Of a DNA stretch of 64,000 nt, positions 32,049 through 41,177 are shown in pieces (position 1 is the first letter of the stretch; the number at the start of each line of letters is the position of its first letter). The stretch comes from VRUE01 sp963703175 (lineage in GTDB: Bacteria; Actinomycetota; Thermoleophilia; Solirubrobacterales; 70-9): contig OY969794.1 of NCBI GenBank assembly GCA_963703175.1, positions 868,001 to 932,000 of the forward strand, given 5' to 3'. The translations under genes and the position numbers were made by a program. The notes below the pieces were generated by a model. The model had not been told where the DNA came from. It searched no databases and saw only the letters and a program-made list of their open reading frames with translations.

Positions 32049-32761
32049 CAGCTCATCGCCCGCTCGAGGGGACTGGCCTCCTGCACCCTTTCGCGCCCCG
32101 CCTGGCGCGCCCGCTGCTCCGCCGCCCGCTGGGCGGCCGAGAGCTGGGCAATCAGCGTATCCCGCGTCTGCTCCAGCTCCTCCACTCCGGCGATATGACC
32201 GCTGGCGCGGCGCGGCGCGGTCGGCAGGTCGCGCGGCAGGTCGCGCGGATAGGCGGCGAGCTCGGCCTCGAGCCGGGCGATCTGCCGCCGCAGCTCACGC
32301 CGTACCTCGATTGCCTCGCTCTCCTCGGTGAAGTCGGGGAGCTCGGTGGATGGCGCGACCCCGGCGTCCTCCAGCGCGCCGGGCATGCTCGCGCAGGCGG
32401 AGGCGACGATCGCCAAGTCGCGCGGGCTGAGGCCGGCCTCGAGGGCCCGCCGCAGCGCGTCGGTCGCGATCTCCTCCAGCTGCGCAGCGGCAACTATGCC
32501 CTCGGCGACGAAGGTGCCCTGGCCCTGGCGGCTGACGACGAAGCCCTCCTGCTCGAGTCCGGCGTAGACGGCGCGCACCGTGTTGACGTTGACCCCGGCC
32601 CAGTCGGCGAGCTGGCGAAAGCTCGGTAGGCGCTCGCCTGAAGAGAGCCGGCCCGTGGCGATCAGCGCCCGCAGGCGCCAGGTCAGCTGCAGGCCGACGG
32701 GTAGTTCGTCGCCGGCGTCAATCGCAAAGGGGTTCGACTCGTGCCCAGCTTGCTGTGCCAT
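32030..32761 (-). CDS. GntR-family (YtrA-like) regulator
   Basis: A 243-residue protein with an N-terminal GntR winged helix (QLTWRLRALIATGRLSSGER then LPSFRQLADWAGVNVNTVRA) and a C-terminal coiled-coil-like region (VRRELRRQIARLEAELAAYP; DTLIAQLSAAQRAAEQRARQ). It heads the gntR-yrbE-yrbE operon. Its promoter at 32771-32799 leaves almost no leader before the ATG. Autoregulation and control of the permeases are inferred. Confidence 0.92.
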   Translation of the reverse strand: MAQQAGHESNPFAIDAGDELPVGLQLTWRLRALIATGRLSSGERLPSFRQLADWAGVNVNTVRAVYAGLEQEGFVVSRQGQGTFVAEGIVAAAQLEEIATDALRRALEAGLSPRDLAIVASACASMPGALEDAGVAPSTELPDFTEESEAIEVRRELRRQIARLEAELAAYPRDLPRDLPTAPRRASGHIAGVEELEQTRDTLIAQLSAAQRAAEQRARQAGRERVQEASPLERAMSWWRHKL

Positions 32762-32770
32762 TGAACCGAC

Positions 32771-32799
32771 ACAGTAGACCAGCTGAGTGTGTCAGTCAA
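32771..32799 (-). promoter_or_regulatory. Promoter of the gntR-yrbE operon
   Basis: On the minus strand TTGACT (32799-32794) and TACTGT (32776-32771) are separated by exactly 17 bp. The predicted start site near 32764 lies about three bases before the gntR ATG (32761), so the message may be leaderless or nearly so. Confidence 0.6.
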
Positions 32800-33215
32800 C
32801 TAGTACAGTCATAAAGACGAGCTGCGCTGGAGCCAAGCACGCCCGGCCTCACCACCCCGCAGAGGCCGCTCGTCCAGCGCCCTTCCCCCCGCCGCAAGAA
32901 GAGGCCGTAGCGACGGCCGGCTCGACGCGGCAATCCGCAGGCCGCCGCTTGGCGGGCGCTGCGCACAGAAATCACCCGACCTCGGCGAATACCGCGCCCG
33001 CGCTTGTAAACACGCTGCACCCGATATCGGTAGTCAGCCTTGAGCTGGCTCCGCGGAACCACCTTGACCAACTTGCCGACGATTGCCGCGTCCGCCTGAC
33101 CCATTGCCTTTGCTGGCGTCGTCGGAGCGCAGGAGCATGCCTGGGCACCCGGCGTAAAGACCAGGGCGCCCAGGACGACAATTGCCGCCGTAACTGACAG
33201 GCGCCTCACTCGCAC
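32796..33215 (-). CDS. Secreted TIMP/NTR-like protein
   Basis: This 139-residue protein has a signal peptide (LSVTAAIVVLGALVFTPGAQ) cleaved just before ACSCAP. An N-terminal Cys-x-Cys motif then a small beta barrel (AIVGKLVKVVPRSQLKADYR then YRVQRVYKRG) is the hallmark of the netrin/TIMP-like fold. Six cysteines could form disulfides outside the cell. Function is unknown. Its end overlaps the -35 region of gntR. Confidence 0.65.
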   Translation of the reverse strand: MRVRRLSVTAAIVVLGALVFTPGAQACSCAPTTPAKAMGQADAAIVGKLVKVVPRSQLKADYRYRVQRVYKRGRGIRRGRVISVRSARQAAACGLPRRAGRRYGLFLRRGEGRWTSGLCGVVRPGVLGSSAARLYDCTS

Positions 33216-33264
33216 AAGTCAACTGTAGAGAGAAACGTCCGATTTCACAAACGCCCCCCGGCAG

Positions 33265-34299
33265 TTAGGGGGTTAGGACTATCTTCAGCGCTTCGCGGTT
33301 GTCGTAGAGCTCGTAGGCCTCGGCCACTTGATCGAGCTTCATATGGTGGGTGACGAGCGGCGTCGGATCGAGCTTGCCCGCCTCGAGAAGACCGAGCACG
33401 CGATCGACGTGAGCGATCACGTTGGCGAGGCCGAGGCGCAGGGTCAGACCCTTAAGCCAGGCGAGGCCAAGCGGCACCTCGCCCTGACCGGCGTAGGCGC
33501 CGATTCCCGAAACCGTGCCCGCATCGCGGGCGAGGCTGACCGCCATCGCCAGCGGCCCCGGGTCGCCGACCGCGTCGACGACGACGTCGACGCCGCGCCC
33601 GTCAGTGGCACCGCGAACGGCGCGCTTGGGCTCGTCCTCGTTGAGATGCAGCGGCGCCGCACCAAACCGCTCTGCCATCGAGAGACGTGCCGCAACCGAG
33701 TCGATCGCGAAGACCTTGCTCGCCCCGGACGCCACGGCCGCCTGAACTGCGCAGAGCCCGACCGGCCCGAGGCCGAGCACGGCGACCGTGTCACCCGCCC
33801 GCGTTCCAGCGTGAGCGACCGCGTGATAGCCGGTGCCCATCACATCGCCGGCGAACAGCGCCACCTCGTCTGACATTCCCTCTGGCACGCGCCGCAGGGT
33901 CAAGTTTGCGCGCGGGACCAACAGCTGCTCGGCCTGCGCCCCTTGCAGATCGCCCAGCTTCGAACCGTGGCCAAAGGTGCGGCCGCGCTCGCAACGGTGG
34001 TAGTCGCTTCGCAGGCAAGCCGTGCAGGTCGCGCAGGCGGTGTGGAAGCAGCCGAGCACGCGGTCGCCAACGGCGACCCGCTCGACCTCGGCGCCGGCGG
34101 CAAGCACCGTGCCGACAAACTCGTGCCCGATCGTGAAACCTGGCTCGACCGGCACCCGCCCGTGGTAAATGTGGAGGTCGGAGCCGCAGATCCCGCTCGC
34201 CTCAACCAGCACCACCGCGTCATCGCCGGCGACGATCTCAGGATCGGCCTTCTCCTCGATCCGAACCTCGCCAGGAGCCTGAAAAGTCACCGCGCGCAT
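33265..34299 (-). CDS. Zinc-dependent medium-chain alcohol dehydrogenase
   Basis: A 344-residue MDR enzyme. Catalytic zinc ligands are in ASGICGSDLHIYHG and IGHEFVG, the structural zinc site is the four cysteines of CATCTACLRSDYHRC, and the Rossmann motif is VLGLGPVGLCAVQAAVASGA. It oxidises an alcohol or polyol with NAD(P)+; the substrate is not predictable. It is monocistronic as far as can be seen. Confidence 0.93.
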   Translation of the reverse strand: MRAVTFQAPGEVRIEEKADPEIVAGDDAVVLVEASGICGSDLHIYHGRVPVEPGFTIGHEFVGTVLAAGAEVERVAVGDRVLGCFHTACATCTACLRSDYHRCERGRTFGHGSKLGDLQGAQAEQLLVPRANLTLRRVPEGMSDEVALFAGDVMGTGYHAVAHAGTRAGDTVAVLGLGPVGLCAVQAAVASGASKVFAIDSVAARLSMAERFGAAPLHLNEDEPKRAVRGATDGRGVDVVVDAVGDPGPLAMAVSLARDAGTVSGIGAYAGQGEVPLGLAWLKGLTLRLGLANVIAHVDRVLGLLEAGKLDPTPLVTHHMKLDQVAEAYELYDNREALKIVLTP

Positions 34300-34347
34300 T
34301 GGGATAAACCTATCCAGACGCTCGTCGGAGAGGCGGTCGGCCGCCTA

Positions 34348-35895
34348 TCAGACGGATACGCCGGCTGTCTGGAAGCGACCGGTGTCGGCTCCGGGACTGG
34401 CGGTCTCGGCGATTCGCGCTTCCAACGCAAGCTCGCGCTCGAAGTCGGCCTCCTCGCCGTGGCGGAAGGAAACGTCCCCGTCCTCGAGCAACTCGATGAA
34501 GACCTCGACGAAGCGAGCATCGAGCTGCTTCCCGGCGACCCGCCGAAGCTCCTGGATCGCCTCGTAGCTGGAGGTCGGCGTGCGATAGGAGTCGCGCGCG
34601 GTCATCACGTCGTAGGTGTCGGAGACTGAAATGATCCGCGCCAGCTCGGGAATGTCGTCCCCTTCCAACCCGCGCGGGTAGCCTTTGCCGTCGATCCGCT
34701 CGTGGTGAGCGAGGATGATGTCGGCGACCGGCCCGTAGCCATCCAGCGAGGAGACGACTCGGGCCCCCTGCTGGGGGTGGCGGCGGATCAGCATCCAGTC
34801 TTCGTCGGTGAGCGGCACGTTCGCCTTCAGGATCCGGTCGGGCAGGATGAACTTGCCGATGTCATGCAGCAGCGCGGCGATGTGGACCAGCTCCTCCTCG
34901 GCTTTGGAGAACCCGGCCCGCTGGGCGATCGCCCGTGAGTAGCGCGCAACCGCGGCGCTGTGGCGAGCGGTCATCTGGTCCCTTAGATCGAGCGTCCGCA
35001 GGAGCGCGCTCAACATCCCCACCTGGAAGCTGGCCAGCTGGTTGGTGCGCATCTCCAGCTCCCGCGCCCGCTCCTGCGACTTGAGCAAGGCTCCCAGCAG
35101 GTACTGGAAGATGACGAGCACGATGCCGAACAGAGCGACCCCGGCCAGGCCGATTTCGTTGTAGATGAAGGCGACGCCGACCGCCATTAGAGCGGCCGCG
35201 AGCTCCGATGGCAGTAGTGGAATCAGGGCGATGCGGACCTTCTCTATGAAGGAGCTGCGTGCGAGGTAGCAGCTGTAAGCGGCGATCATCGAGAAGTTGA
35301 TCGCCAACGCCGAGAGGAAGCTGGCGAAGACGAGGACGTAGAACGCAGGGTCGGCTGCGGTAATCCCGGTCGCCAGGAGGACTTCGTGGAAAGCGATCCC
35401 GACCACCAACGGGAAGGTCATGTAAGTCAGCAGGTTGACCAGCAGGAAGTTCCAACCCACGCGAAAGCGAAGCCAGCCGACCAGGATCGAGATCACGCCG
35501 ATCAGCGCCGCCGGCGTTCCACCGAGGAAGACCATCGCCAGGACGTGCGCAAGGAAGCTGCCGGAAATTTTCAGGCGAGACTCGGTTTCGATCGACGTTA
35601 CGTCGCTGAAAGCCGAGAAGCCGAGCAGGATGCCAAACAGCGCCATGTTCCAGTTGGCAGCCGGCGCCTGCTGGATCGCAACGACGACAGCCGCAGCGAG
35701 CCCCAGGAGGAGGACGATGTAACTCAGGCGTGTGGGCCGCTGCTTTTCCATCGATTTCGCTGGGCCGGTAGCCGCTAGCAAAGTTTCGGTCACTGGAGTT
35801 TTCTCGCCGACACGCCGGTTCCTGCGACTGGCTGCAAAGTTTGCGACGACCGCGACCTGCGGTATCAAGGTAGAGGGTGGTCGGGTCTCTGACAA
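34348..35895 (-). CDS. HD-GYP domain protein with membrane sensor
   Basis: This 515-residue protein has about eight N-terminal hydrophobic segments (a MASE-like sensor), a linker helix, and a C-terminal HD-GYP domain with RHSAAVARYSRAIA, LLHDIGKFILPDRIL, HPQQGARVV, HHERIDGKGYPRGL and SVSDTYDVMTA. HD-GYP proteins degrade cyclic di-GMP. The start is uncertain: ATG 35751 (MEKQRPTRLSY) would place the first helix sooner and drop an Arg-rich stretch. Confidence 0.9.
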   Translation of the reverse strand: MSETRPPSTLIPQVAVVANFAASRRNRRVGEKTPVTETLLAATGPAKSMEKQRPTRLSYIVLLLGLAAAVVVAIQQAPAANWNMALFGILLGFSAFSDVTSIETESRLKISGSFLAHVLAMVFLGGTPAALIGVISILVGWLRFRVGWNFLLVNLLTYMTFPLVVGIAFHEVLLATGITAADPAFYVLVFASFLSALAINFSMIAAYSCYLARSSFIEKVRIALIPLLPSELAAALMAVGVAFIYNEIGLAGVALFGIVLVIFQYLLGALLKSQERARELEMRTNQLASFQVGMLSALLRTLDLRDQMTARHSAAVARYSRAIAQRAGFSKAEEELVHIAALLHDIGKFILPDRILKANVPLTDEDWMLIRRHPQQGARVVSSLDGYGPVADIILAHHERIDGKGYPRGLEGDDIPELARIISVSDTYDVMTARDSYRTPTSSYEAIQELRRVAGKQLDARFVEVFIELLEDGDVSFRHGEEADFERELALEARIAETASPGADTGRFQTAGVSV

Positions 35896-35964
35896 CCCGC
35901 CCGGACTACCTGGCCAATACCTTGCAATCTACGCAAAATCCGCGCAAAGCGCCCCAAAAAAGGA

Positions 35965-35989
35965 AAAGGGCACCCGAGGGGAGCCCTTT
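35965..35989. terminator. Hairpin in the 35.9-36.2 kb intergenic region
   Basis: AAAGGGC (35965-35971) pairs with GCCCTTT (35983-35989) around an 11-nt loop. It lies between the divergently transcribed HD-GYP and MFS genes, so it would act on a transcript from elsewhere or on an unannotated small RNA. The rest of the 318-bp gap holds the motif cluster at 36031-36181. Confidence 0.35.
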
Positions 35990-36030
35990 GTCCAACTGCG
36001 ATCCGCCTGTCCGGCGTTCGCTTTACGTCT

Positions 36031-36181
36031 CAAGTTTTAGAACTTGTAGCCCATGCGTTTCATCCCTTCAGTCGAAGCCCGGACGGGGTATCTCGCACAA
36101 GTTGAACGCGAGAAACTTTCTAGTTGCTGGCAAGTTTGTAGCACAACTTGGCGAAAACCTGTGCATCTGCAACGAAACTTG
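36031..36181. promoter_or_regulatory. Cluster of CAAGTT/AACTTG half-sites upstream of MFS gene
   Basis: CAAGTT occurs at 36031, 36098 and 36131, and its complement AACTTG at 36041, 36145 and 36176. Two pairs form inverted repeats with 4-bp and 8-bp spacers (36031-36046 and 36131-36150). Six exact hexamers in 151 bp is far above chance. They probably are operator sites for a regulator of the MFS gene starting at 36214. Confidence 0.45.
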
Positions 36182-36213
36182 TGCAATAAACACGTGGGGA
36201 TTCCAGTCGAATA

Positions 36214-37518
36214 ATGGGTAGTCCGAGCCTGCGAGCCCCCCTAAAACGCCCGGCGTTCCGCCGTTTGGCGCTTTCCTACGCGGTCAACGAGATGGGCGAC
36301 TGGCTTGGCATCGTCGCCCTCTCGGTCCTCGTCTTCGACCTGACCGGCAGCGCCCTGGCCACGGCACTGCTCTTCATTGGGACCGGCTTCCTACCGGCCC
36401 TACTGACCCCGATCATGGTCGCGCGGCTGGAGCGGCCGCCGCCGCGCTTCGTTCTGCCGACGCTCTATGCGGGTGAGGCAGCGGCCTTTGGCGCCTTGGC
36501 GCTGCTCGCCGGTCATTTCTCACTCGCCGCTGTGGTCATCGTCGCCACGATCGACGGCGCTCTGGCGCTGACGGCGAGGGCGCTGACCCGTGCCGTCTCC
36601 GCGGCAATGCTCGAGCCTGAGGGCGAGCTGCGCGCCGGCAACGCGATCCTCAACATCGCCTTCACCAGCGGTGCCGCTCTGGGCCCCGCCCTTGCTGGCG
36701 CCGTCGTCGCCGCGCTCAGCGTTCAATCGGCGCTGCTGCTCGACGCCGTCTCCTTCTACGCGATCGCCTGCATCCTGTTGACGGCCCGACCCCTGCCTCA
36801 GCCCGAGTCAGAACCCGAGGCCCGCATTCTGGAGCGGGTGCGCGCTGGCCTTGGCTACATCCGCAGGCAACGCACGTTGCGCCGCCTGCTCGGAGCACAG
36901 GCAGCAGCGCTCATCTTCTTCTCGGCGGTGATCCCGATCGAGGTCGTCTACGCCAAGGAGACGCTGGGCGTAGGCGACACGGGGTACGGCCTGATGCTCG
37001 GCAGCTGGGGCGCCGGGATGGTGATCGGCAGCCTAATCTTCGCCAAACTGCGTCGCGCCTCGCTGCCACCGCTGCTCTTCTTCAGCACGGTCGCGATCGG
37101 CGCCGGCTACCTCGCCATTGCCGCTTCCCCCACGCTGGCCGCCGCCTGCGTGGCCTCGGCGATCGGCGGCACCGGCAACGGCGTCCAGTGGGTGGCTGTG
37201 GTCAGCGCCGTGCAGGAGCTGACCGCGGCGAATATGCAGGCACGCGTCCTCGGCACGCTCGAATCCACCGCCTCTGCAACCCCGGGTGTGGGCTATCTGC
37301 TCGGCGGTTTGATCGCCACCGCATGGAGCCCGCGAGCGACGTTTCTCGTAGCCGGCCTCGGGGTGATGGCGATCGTGGCCGCCTCGGCGCTGCTCTTGGG
37401 CAGGAATTGGCCTCTAGAGCGAGGAAAAGAACGTCCAGGGAGTATTGACGCCGCCGACGAGCTTATGGTGGAGTTAATTCCCGCAGAGGCTCTATCCAGT
37501 CCGAATCGGAGGTCGTGA
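36214..37518 (+). CDS. MFS transporter
   Basis: A 434-residue protein with twelve hydrophobic helices. It begins LKRPAFRRLALSYAVNEMGD then WLGIVALSVLVFDLTGS, the pattern of the NreB/MdfA-like MFS exporters related to enterobactin exporter EntS. A cytoplasmic linker separates the two halves near residues 190-215. The stop is one base from the start of the oligopeptide-binding protein, so it may head that transport operon. Confidence 0.88.
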   Translation: MGSPSLRAPLKRPAFRRLALSYAVNEMGDWLGIVALSVLVFDLTGSALATALLFIGTGFLPALLTPIMVARLERPPPRFVLPTLYAGEAAAFGALALLAGHFSLAAVVIVATIDGALALTARALTRAVSAAMLEPEGELRAGNAILNIAFTSGAALGPALAGAVVAALSVQSALLLDAVSFYAIACILLTARPLPQPESEPEARILERVRAGLGYIRRQRTLRRLLGAQAAALIFFSAVIPIEVVYAKETLGVGDTGYGLMLGSWGAGMVIGSLIFAKLRRASLPPLLFFSTVAIGAGYLAIAASPTLAAACVASAIGGTGNGVQWVAVVSAVQELTAANMQARVLGTLESTASATPGVGYLLGGLIATAWSPRATFLVAGLGVMAIVAASALLLGRNWPLERGKERPGSIDAADELMVELIPAEALSSPNRRS

Positions 37519-37519
37519 C

Positions 37520-39145
37520 GTGAGGAAACTGCAAGCAGTGCTGGCGTTTTTTGGGGTTTTGGCGACGGCGCTGGTCTTGGCCTCATGCGGTAGCTCCGGC
37601 GGAAAGGAAGGCGGAGCTCTCCACGGGACCTACGCATCGTTCCCCGACGCGCTCGACCCGGCGCTCGCGCGCACGGTCGAAGCCTGGACGGCGATGTACG
37701 ACACTTACCTGCCTCTGTTGACCTATGCCCGCGCCAACGGTCAGGCGGGCAGCAAGGTCGTCCCGGCCCTGGCCGAGAACCTGCCCAAGATCAGCGACGA
37801 CCGCAAGGTCTACACGCTGACCCTGCGCAAGGGCCTCAAGTACTCCGACGGGACGCCGGTCAAAGCCTCGGACTTCGCCGCGTCGGTCGAACGGATGTTC
37901 AAGCTCAACTCGGGCGGTTCGCCGTTCTACACCGGGATCGTCGGCGCCGAAAAGTTCGCCGAAACGAAGTCGGGCGGCATCCCCGGCATCGAAACCGACG
38001 ACAAGACGGGCAAGATCGTGATCCACCTGACCAAACCGCGCGGCACCTTCACCAGCGAGCTGGCGATGATGTACGTCGCCGTGCTGCCGGCCGACACGCC
38101 GGCGAAGAACCTAACTGCGGACCCGCCCCCGGCGACGGGTCCATACGAGATCACCAAAGTCGAACCGGGCCGCAGCTGGTCCTACGACCGCAACCCGCAG
38201 TGGGGGAAGGCCAACGGGGAACTGATCTCCAGCGTGCCCAGCGGCCACCTCGACAAGATCGACATCAAGGTCGTCAGCAATCCGACCACCCAGGTCAACG
38301 AAGTCGAACGCGGCACCTCAGACTGGATGCAGACGACGATCCCCACCGATCTTTACAGCGAAGTCAAGGAAAAGTACGAAGGCACCCAGTTCCGGGTCGA
38401 GCCGACGATCAGCAACTACTTCTTCTGGATGAACACGACGAAGGCGCCGTTCGACGACCTAAAAGTGCGCCAGGCGGTCAACTACGCGCTCAACAGCGCC
38501 GCGATGGAACGGATCTACGCCGGCACGCTGAAAGCCAATCAGCAGATCCTCCCGCCCGGGATGCCCGGCTACAAGAAATTCGTGCTCTACCCCTACGACA
38601 TGACGAAGGCGAAGAAGCTGATCGCCGAAGCGAATCCCAGCGACCGCAACGTCACCGTCTGGGTCGACGACGAAAACCCGAACAACGAAGCCGCCGCCTA
38701 CTACCAGGGGGTGCTGAAGAAACTCGGCTTCAACGCCAAGCTGAAGGAAATCGCCGCCGAAGACTATTTCCCGCTGATCGGCAACCAGTCGACGCCCGAT
38801 CTCGATACCGGCTGGATTGACTGGTACGAGGATTACCCCCACCCGAACGACTTCTTCCAGCCGCTGCTCTCCGGCGAAAGCATCCAGCCGGTGGAAAACG
38901 GCAACTTCGCCATGATCGACGATCCGAAGCTGAACGCGAAAATCAACCGGCTCGAGGAAGAACCGCTCGGGTCCCAGCAGGAAGCCGAATACGCTGAACT
39001 CGACCGCGAATACATGGAACAAGCCCCGTGGGCGCCGTATGGCTCGCGGACGGTCTCGACCTTCGTCTCGAGCGCGATCGACCTCGAAAGCGTCATCTTC
39101 AACCCGACCTTCGGCCAGGCTCTGACCAGCTTCCAGTTCAAGTAG
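37520..39145 (+). CDS. Oligopeptide/dipeptide ABC transporter substrate-binding lipoprotein
   Basis: This 541-residue SBP family 5 protein has a lipoprotein signal (VLATALVLASCGSSGG, lipidated at the cysteine) and the family pattern YTLTLRKGLKYSDGTPVKAS. It captures peptides or other solutes outside the membrane and passes them to the permeases that follow. It begins two bases after the MFS stop (GTG 37520) and is first of five transport genes. Confidence 0.94.
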   Translation: MRKLQAVLAFFGVLATALVLASCGSSGGKEGGALHGTYASFPDALDPALARTVEAWTAMYDTYLPLLTYARANGQAGSKVVPALAENLPKISDDRKVYTLTLRKGLKYSDGTPVKASDFAASVERMFKLNSGGSPFYTGIVGAEKFAETKSGGIPGIETDDKTGKIVIHLTKPRGTFTSELAMMYVAVLPADTPAKNLTADPPPATGPYEITKVEPGRSWSYDRNPQWGKANGELISSVPSGHLDKIDIKVVSNPTTQVNEVERGTSDWMQTTIPTDLYSEVKEKYEGTQFRVEPTISNYFFWMNTTKAPFDDLKVRQAVNYALNSAAMERIYAGTLKANQQILPPGMPGYKKFVLYPYDMTKAKKLIAEANPSDRNVTVWVDDENPNNEAAAYYQGVLKKLGFNAKLKEIAAEDYFPLIGNQSTPDLDTGWIDWYEDYPHPNDFFQPLLSGESIQPVENGNFAMIDDPKLNAKINRLEEEPLGSQQEAEYAELDREYMEQAPWAPYGSRTVSTFVSSAIDLESVIFNPTFGQALTSFQFK

Positions 39146-39170
39146 CCGCCGGCCGCTTCACAATAAGCCG

Positions 39171-40208
39171 GTGGCCGAGGATTCCCATCCCGCGGCAGCC
39201 GGCGCAGGCCCGTGGAGGTTGGGGCTTCGGCGCCTGCGGAACAACCGCTTGGCGCTCGCCTCGCTGGCGCTCTTCGTCCTGATCGTCCTCTTCAGTCTGG
39301 CGGCGCCGCTGTGGGCGGTCCACGTCGCTCACACCGGCCCAAACACGACCCACACGCTGGAGAAGGTCGAAGTCGACGGCGAAAAGCGAGAAGTCGTCGA
39401 CCCGACCGGCAAGCCGATAGGGCCGCTCTGGTTCGGCGCCGGGGGCAAGTTCTTCCTCGGTGCCGACGGCAGCCTCGGGCGCGACGAGATGGTGCGCCTC
39501 ATGTACGGCGGACGGGCCTCTCTCTTCATCGGCCTGATCGCCGGGTTGATCACCACCGTGGTGGGCACCGTGCTGGGCTTGCTGGCCGGATACTTCCGCG
39601 GCTGGCCGGACACGCTGATCTCGCGAACGCTGGACGTGATCTGGGCGTTCCCGGTGCTCTTGCTGGCGATCGCCCTCGGCCTGGTGCTCGCGGTGGGCGG
39701 CCTGCAGATCGGCCCGCTCACGATCCCGAGCGGTTCGATCTGGATCCCGATCATGGTCATCAGCGTCGTCTTCGTCACCTATACGGCACGCCCGGTGCGC
39801 GGCGAGGTGCTCTCTCTCAGGGAGAAGGAGTTCGTCGAGGCTGCGGTGACCCAGGGCGCGGGCCCGGCGCGAGTGATGTTCGGCGAGCTGCTGCCCAACA
39901 TCTGGTCGACGATCATCGTCTTCTTCACGATCAACGTCGCCAACAGCATGCTGCTCGAGTCCGCTCTCTCTTTCCTCGGAGTCGGAGTGCAGGCCCCCGA
40001 CGCATCCTGGGGAACGATGATCGCCAGCGGAGCCAACCTGATCAGGAGCGCACCGTTGCTGACGATCCTGCCCGGAGTGATGATCCTGCTGACCGTCCTC
40101 GCGCTGAACGTCCTCGGCGACGCGCTGCGGGACGCGCTGGATCCGAAGGCGAAGTTGCGACTGGAGGTCCACACGGGCCTCACCGAGCCCGAGGGGACGC
40201 CCGTCTGA
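39171..40208 (+). CDS. Oligopeptide ABC transporter permease (DppC-like)
   Basis: A 345-residue permease with six helices, a 60-residue periplasmic insert after the first helix, and the EAA loop EFVEAAVTQGAGPARVMFGE. The N-terminal RRLRNNRLALASLALFVLI is typical of OppC/DppC. GTG 39171. Its stop overlaps the next start (TGATG). Confidence 0.94.
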   Translation: MAEDSHPAAAGAGPWRLGLRRLRNNRLALASLALFVLIVLFSLAAPLWAVHVAHTGPNTTHTLEKVEVDGEKREVVDPTGKPIGPLWFGAGGKFFLGADGSLGRDEMVRLMYGGRASLFIGLIAGLITTVVGTVLGLLAGYFRGWPDTLISRTLDVIWAFPVLLLAIALGLVLAVGGLQIGPLTIPSGSIWIPIMVISVVFVTYTARPVRGEVLSLREKEFVEAAVTQGAGPARVMFGELLPNIWSTIIVFFTINVANSMLLESALSFLGVGVQAPDASWGTMIASGANLIRSAPLLTILPGVMILLTVLALNVLGDALRDALDPKAKLRLEVHTGLTEPEGTPV

Positions 40209-41164
40209 TGGGCCCCTTCGTGATCCGCCGCCTGGCGGGCATGGTCGCCGTCCTCTTTGCCGTCTCGGTTCTCGCCTTCTTGGTCTTCAACGTGATCCCG
40301 AACTCAGACCCCGCGCAGCGGATGGCGGGCCGCAACTCGACGCCCCAACTCGTCGCCAGCATCACCGAAGAATGGGGCTTCGACGAGCCGCTGCCGCAGC
40401 AGTACCTGACGATGATGGGCAACATCCTCAGCGGCGACGTGGTCTCCTACACCAACCGCGAAAACGTCGACGACCGCATCATCGAAGGGATCCCGGCGAC
40501 GTTCTCCCTCTGCTTGGGCGCAGCGGCCCTCTGGCTTTTCTTCGGAGTCCTGTTCGGCTACCTCTCGGCTGTACGAGCCGGTGGGCTGCTGGACAAGGCG
40601 CTGACGGTGCTTGCCGTGACGGGCATCTCGATCCCTGTCTTCTGGCTAGCGGCGGTGTTACTCAACTACCTCTCCTACCAGACCGGGCTCTTTCCCTCCG
40701 GCGGCTATGTCGGGCTGACCGAAGAACCGCTCCAATGGGCGTCCCACCTGATACTGCCGTGGGTCACGCTGGCCGTCCTACAAGTGGGCTTCTACAGCCG
40801 CGTTCTACGCTCAAACATGCTCGACGCGATGGACGAAGACTACGTCCGCGCCGCGCGCGCCAAGGGCCTGGGCGAGCGTCGGGTGATGACGCACCACGTG
40901 CTGCGCAACTCGCTGATCCCGATCGTCACCCTTCTCGGTCTCGACGTCGGCGTGTTGCTCGGCGGTGCGATTCTGGTCGAAGCGACCTTCGGCCTCAACG
41001 GCGTCGGCCAGTACGCGTTCGAATCGCTCAAGGGCCTCGACCTGCCGCCGATCATGGCGATCGTCCTGTTCGGGGCGTTCTTCGTCGTCCTCTGCAACAC
41101 CCTTGCCGACATCGCCTACGCCTTCCTCGATCCACGGGTCAAGCTCGGGACTTCGACGCAGTGA
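40208..41164 (+). CDS. Oligopeptide ABC transporter permease (DppB-like)
   Basis: This 318-residue permease starts FVIRRLAGMVAVLFAVSVLA and has the EAA loop DYVRAARAKGLGERRVMTHH. Start ATG 40208 overlaps the DppC stop. The order C-before-B is unusual but seen in some actinobacterial operons. Confidence 0.94.
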   Translation: MGPFVIRRLAGMVAVLFAVSVLAFLVFNVIPNSDPAQRMAGRNSTPQLVASITEEWGFDEPLPQQYLTMMGNILSGDVVSYTNRENVDDRIIEGIPATFSLCLGAAALWLFFGVLFGYLSAVRAGGLLDKALTVLAVTGISIPVFWLAAVLLNYLSYQTGLFPSGGYVGLTEEPLQWASHLILPWVTLAVLQVGFYSRVLRSNMLDAMDEDYVRAARAKGLGERRVMTHHVLRNSLIPIVTLLGLDVGVLLGGAILVEATFGLNGVGQYAFESLKGLDLPPIMAIVLFGAFFVVLCNTLADIAYAFLDPRVKLGTSTQ

Positions 41165-41177
41165 AGGGAGGCAGGCC

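Noticed and set aside
39212..40207. Long N-terminal extension of the DppB-like permease
   Set aside because: It is the Arg/Pro-rich out-of-frame shadow of the DppC-like gene; ATG 40208 overlaps the DppC stop and gives normal length.
40965..41177. N-terminal extension of the fused ATPase
   Set aside because: Low-complexity Ser/Arg shadow of the permease gene; ATG 41178 has AGGGAGG upstream.
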